A DNA stretch of 64,000 nt. Source: Bonia amplexicaulis (lineage: Eukaryota > Streptophyta > Magnoliopsida > Poales > Poaceae). Under the pieces are notes generated by a model. It searched no databases and was not told where the DNA came from. It saw only the letters and a list, made by a program, of their open reading frames with translations. Shown here one piece after another: positions 57,946 to 64,000 of the stretch; within the stretch, counting starts at the first letter, position 1, and each line of letters opens with the position of its first letter. The stretch spans positions 14,852,371 to 14,916,370 of the forward strand of contig CM070738.1 in the NCBI GenBank assembly GCA_036346245.1, read 5' to 3'. The position numbers and the translations under genes are program-made.

Positions 57946-59465
57946 GTTACACTGGGTGATGCATTGCAAAGGTCTTGTGGTGATTTTCTCGATTCATATG
58001 TTCAAGAAAATATATGAAATATAACAAGTTAGTTATCTCCTATGGGTAAAGTACACAGTCGCGGAGTGTAAACTATTCGAGCAGTCATGCCCATAGTCAA
58101 GGGCGGGTATGTGAATTTACTCAAGTTAGTATCTATTTCAGAAACTTTATTGGTGGGATGAAAACTTATTAGGTGAATGTTATCCTGAATTTGGTTTTTT
58201 TGGGTGATATAACCTAGTGATGATAGTGGGTGGATGTAACCCTAGTAACAAAAGCTAACATATAGTGAATGGAACCATGTAACAAGTGGATGGAACCTGC
58301 TCCATTATAAATATTGCACACTTTTACTCTCTATAATCAAATATGATTTAATAAAACAACATGAGCATACTTTTGTTGAACCTTGCATGTATACTATTGC
58401 ATTCCATATGTTGGCTCGTGAAGCGCTGTTGCTTGTGCTCACCTTCGCTAACAAAATCTCTAAGAACCTATAGACCAAGGACACTATGCGTACTACGAGC
58501 TAATGGTGAAGAAGATAGAGGAGATTAGGATAGTTTGTAGTAGTCTAGGTCTTACCACAGTCATATTGACTAAGTTGGTGTTTATGGACACCAATATTAT
58601 CTAGGTCATTGGTTAATATTGGTCGTACACAACTTACCCCAGTCGCTTGCTTGTGACGAGATGTGCCCTCCCCTTTTGCTTTTGCTTCCGTGTTTATGTA
58701 ATTTATCCATTTAGCTTGATCAGCTCTTATTGTAAATTTGACCCGGTGTGATCTATTTAAACTCTGATTCTAAATTAATGTGTTGTATGGTTTACGTCAC
58801 GTATGAAATGATTCCGTGTTGTACCTGTGAGCACTATCTACTGATCTAGGGAATAGTGCAGCAGTTTCACAGAAGATTCTATATTGACTAAATCTGGGTC
58901 CAACATGTAAGTGCTGGCACTAGCGTGAAACGCATGGAGCACTGGCGAGCACTAGGTTTTCCCGTTGTGTTTGGGTCCTCTTCCCGTGTCTCCTTTTATC
59001 ATGGCATCACTTCGAAACCATTGCCAACTCCTCCCGTACGACTTGTTCCAGGAAAACGACTACTCTAAAATTTTAAAGCATCCTGTTTTCACGTATCCCT
59101 TTTCTCTAGTTACGAACAGGTCTTCAAATGGTTATTTTCTGAATATTGCACCTTTTACATATGGAAAGGGTATGTAGCAAAAATAAAGGCCCCGATGAAA
59201 ATTTTCAACCAAGTTGCATTAGGGTATCTTAGAATTAATATTTAAGTATACTAAAAGTGACAAAGAGGTATGAACTTGTTCGTTCCAATAGTATATTAAA
59301 AGTAAGAGTATGTACTGCCGAGAGTACAGAAAAGACTTCCTACAGATATGGGGGTGTGTGTACATATATATGTATATATACATACATATATACACACATC
59401 TATGTATGTACGTCTGTACGTACGTACGTATGTACCCGTTGGTGCACCTTAAGTGTTTCATGCGC
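57946..59465. other. Non-coding spacer with microsatellite
   Basis: Collinear with the left copy to about 8600. 59350-59435 is an alternating TATG/TACA/TACG microsatellite. No gene. Confidence 0.4.
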
Positions 59466-59810
59466 GGGGTGCCTAGGCACCCAACTCAACACTTGTTGAT
59501 GTGCTTTAAGATTCACGATACTTACCATGGATATGTTCGCATACCCATAAAAAAGTGTATTTGGGATATCAAACTCCAAAAAATAATAAATTCATCTTCA
59601 GTTTAACTAGTTTGAACTAGTTTCATCATATATTATCACTATAGTCATATTAAATTGAAAAGTAGTTCAAATTAATTTGAAATGAGTTCAAAACTAACTT
59701 ACCATAAATATATCAAGAGAATAATACATTTCATATGTAAAATCCAAATTTCATATCATTTGTAAACGTGTATTGTACGTCTCATGGTGTGGGTGCCAGG
59801 CACTATAGTG
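59466..59810. repeat. Dispersed MITE-like repeat, copy 3
   Basis: Near-identical to 8603-8925, but also keeps the terminal palindrome GGGTGCCTAGGCACCC at its left edge. Ends at GGGTGCCAGGCACTATAG. Confidence 0.65.
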
Positions 59811-60825
59811 CCCTATGTATATATGTACATGTATATATAATATATATGTGGTCCATTTTACCATACCAAATTTTGTCCTATATGCAAAGAAGAACAATCA
59901 TACCATTATATAATGGGAGGATTATATATTGATGCTATAAAATCAGGAAAGTTGGTCTGTTTCCATGGAAAAAACAAAAGGAAAATAAGAAATTTGGGTG
60001 GAGCAGACCTCCATCACTCAGATTAATGAATAAGGAAAAAAAGAGGCCCTCAAGTACAGAAATTCTTGTACAGCCCAGGAACTCGGTCACTAAGTTCAAA
60101 GTTTGATCGCAAAGAAAAAAAATTTATTTGATTAGTTAATTGTATTCACGTGAAACACGCGCGCTGACAGCTATAACATATGGTAGCTAGCGATGGAGTA
60201 AGTTGCAATGTTGATGGGGCGGCTAACGTACATATCTTTAGTAAAAACGTGGAACATAAGCTAGTTATTATACTACAAATCAATTGCAAAATAGAATTCT
60301 AGAAACGGACCTAAGTTGATTGCTCCGCTCGTTTCGGTTTCAGCTTCAGACTTTTGGTTTATTTTTCACTATTCATAAATTTCGTCTCTTTCTGAACTTT
60401 TGGCTTTTTTGATCTTTTTTGTGGGTTCTTTTTTTCCCGTATTCATTTGCGTTGTCCGTGATGATCTAGAATATTTTTTCTATTGTTAAATTTTTTAAAC
60501 TTAATTACACCAAATAAGTCACCATCAGCTACAGTGAAATTCGGTCGCTACTATGCAATTTCAGCCATAAGCCACAGCTTTTCAGCCCAACCGAGCGGGG
60601 CCTGAGAGGTACGTTGCGATAAAGATAGACTATGCAAGTATAGCATAAAATTTTTTATAATGTAATTCAGAAAACCATTTGAATAAGATATCATAAATCA
60701 TTACCATAAGACGCGCAATGCAACAGAAGTAGCCAGTTCAACGAAGAGCACGTCGCTGTAGTAGAAGTAGTCGATCGTCCTTTAGCCAATCGTCTCCTCC
60801 TCACGATCGTCCCGATCAGCGCTGC

Positions 60826-63084
60826 TGTAATACTCCAAAAGCGATTCGAGAGTTAATCAATTAATTGGAGGGAGGGACCTTATAGGAAAGAATTAATTAA
60901 TAATTTTTAGATGGGTTTTCTGAAAAATTTCGGCAACCTGGGCCTGGGCCTTGGCCCAAGCGAGGCCACCCAAAGGGGAGGCCCCCCGCCAAACCCTAGC
61001 CGCCACCCCCTACTCCCCCTCCTCTCCCCCTGGCCGCACCTCCCCTCTCCCCTTGCGCCTCCACCTCTTCTCCATGGCTGTCCCTTGGTGCTAGGAGAAA
61101 GTGAGAAGGAAGGAACAAGAAGGGAGGGAAGGAGAAGAAAGGAAGGAGGAAGAAGGAGAAGAAGATGGGTGATTCCAAGGGGATCTTCTAAGTAACTCTC
61201 CCTCATCTCAAATCCCTCTGTTATTGCTGTAATTAGGGTTCTTAGCCTAAGAATTGGTGGGGGATTAGCAATTAGATTCCCCGATTAGGGAATTCCTGCT
61301 GTCTGTCTATAGATCAATCCGCGCAGTGCGACTATTTATGCAGTTTATACTAACGAAACGATTTTTCCTGCGGGTCTTCCCGAAATGAAAATTGTAGCTA
61401 ACGACGAGATCTATTTTCTGTAAATTTTCCAGAATTTTAGGCCGCGGGATTTGGGCGCAGTAGAGTCGGAACATCGCTATCTATCAGGGGTGCAGATTGG
61501 GGCAGATTATTGTTCAAGTGTGATTTAGGGGTAATAGATGATTTTTATGTTTTTGCTCGCAATTGAGAAAAATGTAGGGAATTCAGTAATCTAACAACTT
61601 TATAAAATTCATAATTTTTAGAGCCTTACACTGTGGTTGGGACGCGTAGAATCTGGCTGCCCAGATTGCCAGAACAAAGAATGTGCTCTGTTTTGCTCAT
61701 TAAGTTACACCTTGCTAGGATCAAAATAAAAATATATGATCTACATGAAAAGTGAAGTTATTTAAGTGAGAAATCCAGAAATATATCATTTGGTGTGAAT
61801 GGCTTAATATTGTCAAATATACAAAAAAAATAAGCAACGCTACTACAGCGGACAGAGTGTAGAGCCGTTAAGCGGAGAGGGAGTTGCGGGTTTTGGGCAT
61901 AGAGACGTTTACTCCTCAGTTGTGAATATTGTATTATGGTTTTGTGCTGAGTGGTGCCTTGTGAATAGGTGGCTTCGCTCCTCATCGTGCATGATCCCTT
62001 CGCTCCTTCGGTAAAGGCAAGTATAATGATGGTTAAAATTGATATTGTGGAATGTCAATGTTTAATCTATATTGTGAGCATTTGTGTTCATGGTTGTGGT
62101 AAATGTGTATTGGTGATGTTTATGGTTGATTGCAGATTATGGTGTTCATGGGTATTTCTTGTGCATAGATATTGTGGATGCAAGTTTTTATTTAATTGAG
62201 ACATTCACACATATGCATCATGTTGGTTTATTGAAGACTTGGTCATGTGATGACCAAGCATTTGCTGAGGTCCCCATCATGTTGATGACGGGCTAAAGGT
62301 TCCCATACTTGTGGAGTATGGGCAATTGGTCCATGTACCAGATGGTACAGGCATGGGTATGCATCGACGGATGCACACTTTGCATTACCGGTAAAATGCA
62401 AAAGAGATAGAGATAAAGATATTATTGATCATATTGCATAGCATGTGTTTTGAAGTGACAGTTGGATGTTCTTATGGAATGGTGCACATGTATGCGTATC
62501 AAGTGTTGATAAGTAACTATTGGATGTTTTTATGGAATGATGTACATGTATGCATAGCATGTGTTTACTAGGAACTGTTGGATGTTCTTATGGAATGATG
62601 TGCATGTATGTTGCTGTTACCATTTATTATATTTGCTGAGTCATTGGACTCACCCTGGTTGTAGTTGTGTTTTTTAGGTACCCTTATGAGATAAAAATGC
62701 ATTGGGAAAATGAAAGATTAGTCTTGTCGCACGTTGCACGATCTACTCAAAATAGAAAGAAAGGAAGAAAATTAAATACTAGATGCATAAACTACTTAAG
62801 TATTGTTTGATTATGGCTTGCTGGATTTAAATTGTAATAAAGGATTTGAATTTTTATGATGCTCCTGCTCTCTATCTAGATGTAATAACTATGGATGTTC
62901 TAGTAACCTCTAGCCAATTTTGCTTAGTCTTAATCATATGACATAATTCTGCTTGTTGAAACCTCTGATTTAGATAGTTAAACAAAGGAGATTCTGCCGA
63001 AATTTTGTGTAACATATTTAGTTTATCTTGGTCATACTTCTAGTTGGGTAGTATTCCAGGTCATTGCTTGGCTGGGGTGTTACA
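60826..63084 (+). repeat. Ty3/gypsy-type LTR, copy B, most complete
   Basis: 2259 bp from TGTAATACTCC to GGGGTGTTACA. Retains the segment lost in copy A. The polypurine-rich block near 61090-61180 gives misleading Lys/Arg- or Pro-rich frames. Confidence 0.65.
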
Positions 63085-64000
63085 GTTTATCTTTGATGTA
63101 CATAAGTGGGAGATGGTAATCATATAAATTAATTCATAAGTTATGAATTATCAAGTTGAAATGTTAATGTGGTGCATAATTAATTTCAACTAGCATCTTG
63201 GAAGTGTAGTTGGTTAATTAGATGTCGTCTTGTAATAGTTTCATGAAGAATTGTGATTAAGAATTTGTGTATACATGATTGGAATTCATAGAGTTATCGA
63301 GGAGTGTGCAAAAAGTATGGGTATGATTATTATGATTGTTTAAGTTTCTATCCTGTTGGATAAATTGAATTATTTTGTCTTCGATAATTAATCTGACCAT
63401 TTGAGATGATGAAGTAAGGAGGTGTTGGAATATTGCCTTAGGAATATTAAGACTTAATCTGTCCTTTATTTAGATACTTTATGAACATGTACAACTGCTA
63501 GATTCATCTATATTTCACCCTGCTAAATTGTTGAAATATGTATAAACAAATATATGAATGTTGATGTATTGACTTGTGAAAACCTTGCCCTATAGAGCTT
63601 GTATTATTGAAGTTTGAAGATATTTCATTCTAATTGCTGAACATAAGGTGGAGTATTGAATCTATGCTCATAACGGTTTTTTTAGATTACCATGTTCTAG
63701 TACTAGCTTGTTAAAAGAGTTTTGATTTAATATTGTGGCTTGTGCACTAGGCTTTTCCTAGATCAAGTAGTTGCGATCTTATTTAGACAAAAAAAACATG
63801 ATAACATGATTTATTGTGTTCCTTTTGGAAAAGCTTACAAAAGGATATGAGGATATGATGATTCTTGTTAAGAGTGTATTATTTTGATGTTAGTATGACT
63901 GTCAGTATGTGGTTTTTATGATAATGTTGAATGTTCTATAAATAAAAGAATTTGATAACTTCCATGATACTATATAAATCAAAAGTTTTGAGATTTGCGT
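63085..64000. other. Sequence after LTR copy B, non-coding
   Basis: Near-identical to 11853-12768 and cut by the window end. No frame of note. Confidence 0.4.

Larger units (their letters stand above)
52328..64000. repeat. Right copy of the segmental duplication
   Basis: Collinear with 1-12768, direct orientation, period about 51-52 kb. It includes the gag end of the copia element, so the duplication postdates that insertion unless the assembly is wrong. Confidence 0.85.

Overview
This is plant nuclear DNA, almost certainly from a grass. The reasons are a Tourist-type MITE with TAA target duplications, a monocot-style TPS-a terpene synthase with seven exons, and a dense nest of copia, gypsy, Helitron, hAT, LINE and CACTA-like sequence. 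I cannot name the species. No bacterial or viral operon, tRNA, rRNA or CRISPR was found. Almost every open frame in the window is chance or transposon debris.

The one host gene I can support is a terpene synthase on the minus strand. Exon 1 is at 43472-43858 and exons 2-7 lie between 35074 and 30347. The splice sites keep one frame through all seven exons, giving 638 codons plus a stop. The RDR, DDIYD (DDxxD) and DDLKTYERE (NSE/DTE) motifs are all intact. Intron 1 is about 8.4 kb and holds a MITE, direct repeats, a roughly 0.9-kb minisatellite, a copia fragment and a solo LTR with its target duplication. Introns 4 and 5 also carry insertions. A TATA box lies about 55 bp before the ATG. A 10.2-kb copia element in the same orientation starts only about 355 bp upstream.

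Layout: 1-8600 is a poorly matching copy of 52328-59480. 8603-12768 is a near-identical copy of 59482-64000, including a gypsy LTR. 11853-17138 is further gypsy-related sequence, with an integrase scrap fused to a third LTR copy. 19725-20560 is a repeat carrying a Tourist MITE; its empty-site paralogue is at 40914. 20789-23008 is a complete but internally deleted hAT element. 23-30 kb is degenerate retroelement sequence (gypsy gag, LINE ORF2 tail). 30.3-43.9 kb is the terpene synthase. 44214-54461 is the copia element, split by a 3.8-kb Helitron that carries a DEAD-box helicase exon. 54.5-59.5 kb holds a MITE, a small Helitron and a CACTA-like end.

The two outer blocks form a direct repeat with a period of about 51-52 kb. 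The left block already contains copia gag sequence. The simplest reading is a tandem segmental duplication of the terpene synthase locus after the copia insertion, or an assembly or haplotype duplication. The 1-8600 copy differs from its partner in an indel-rich way that partly looks like consensus error.
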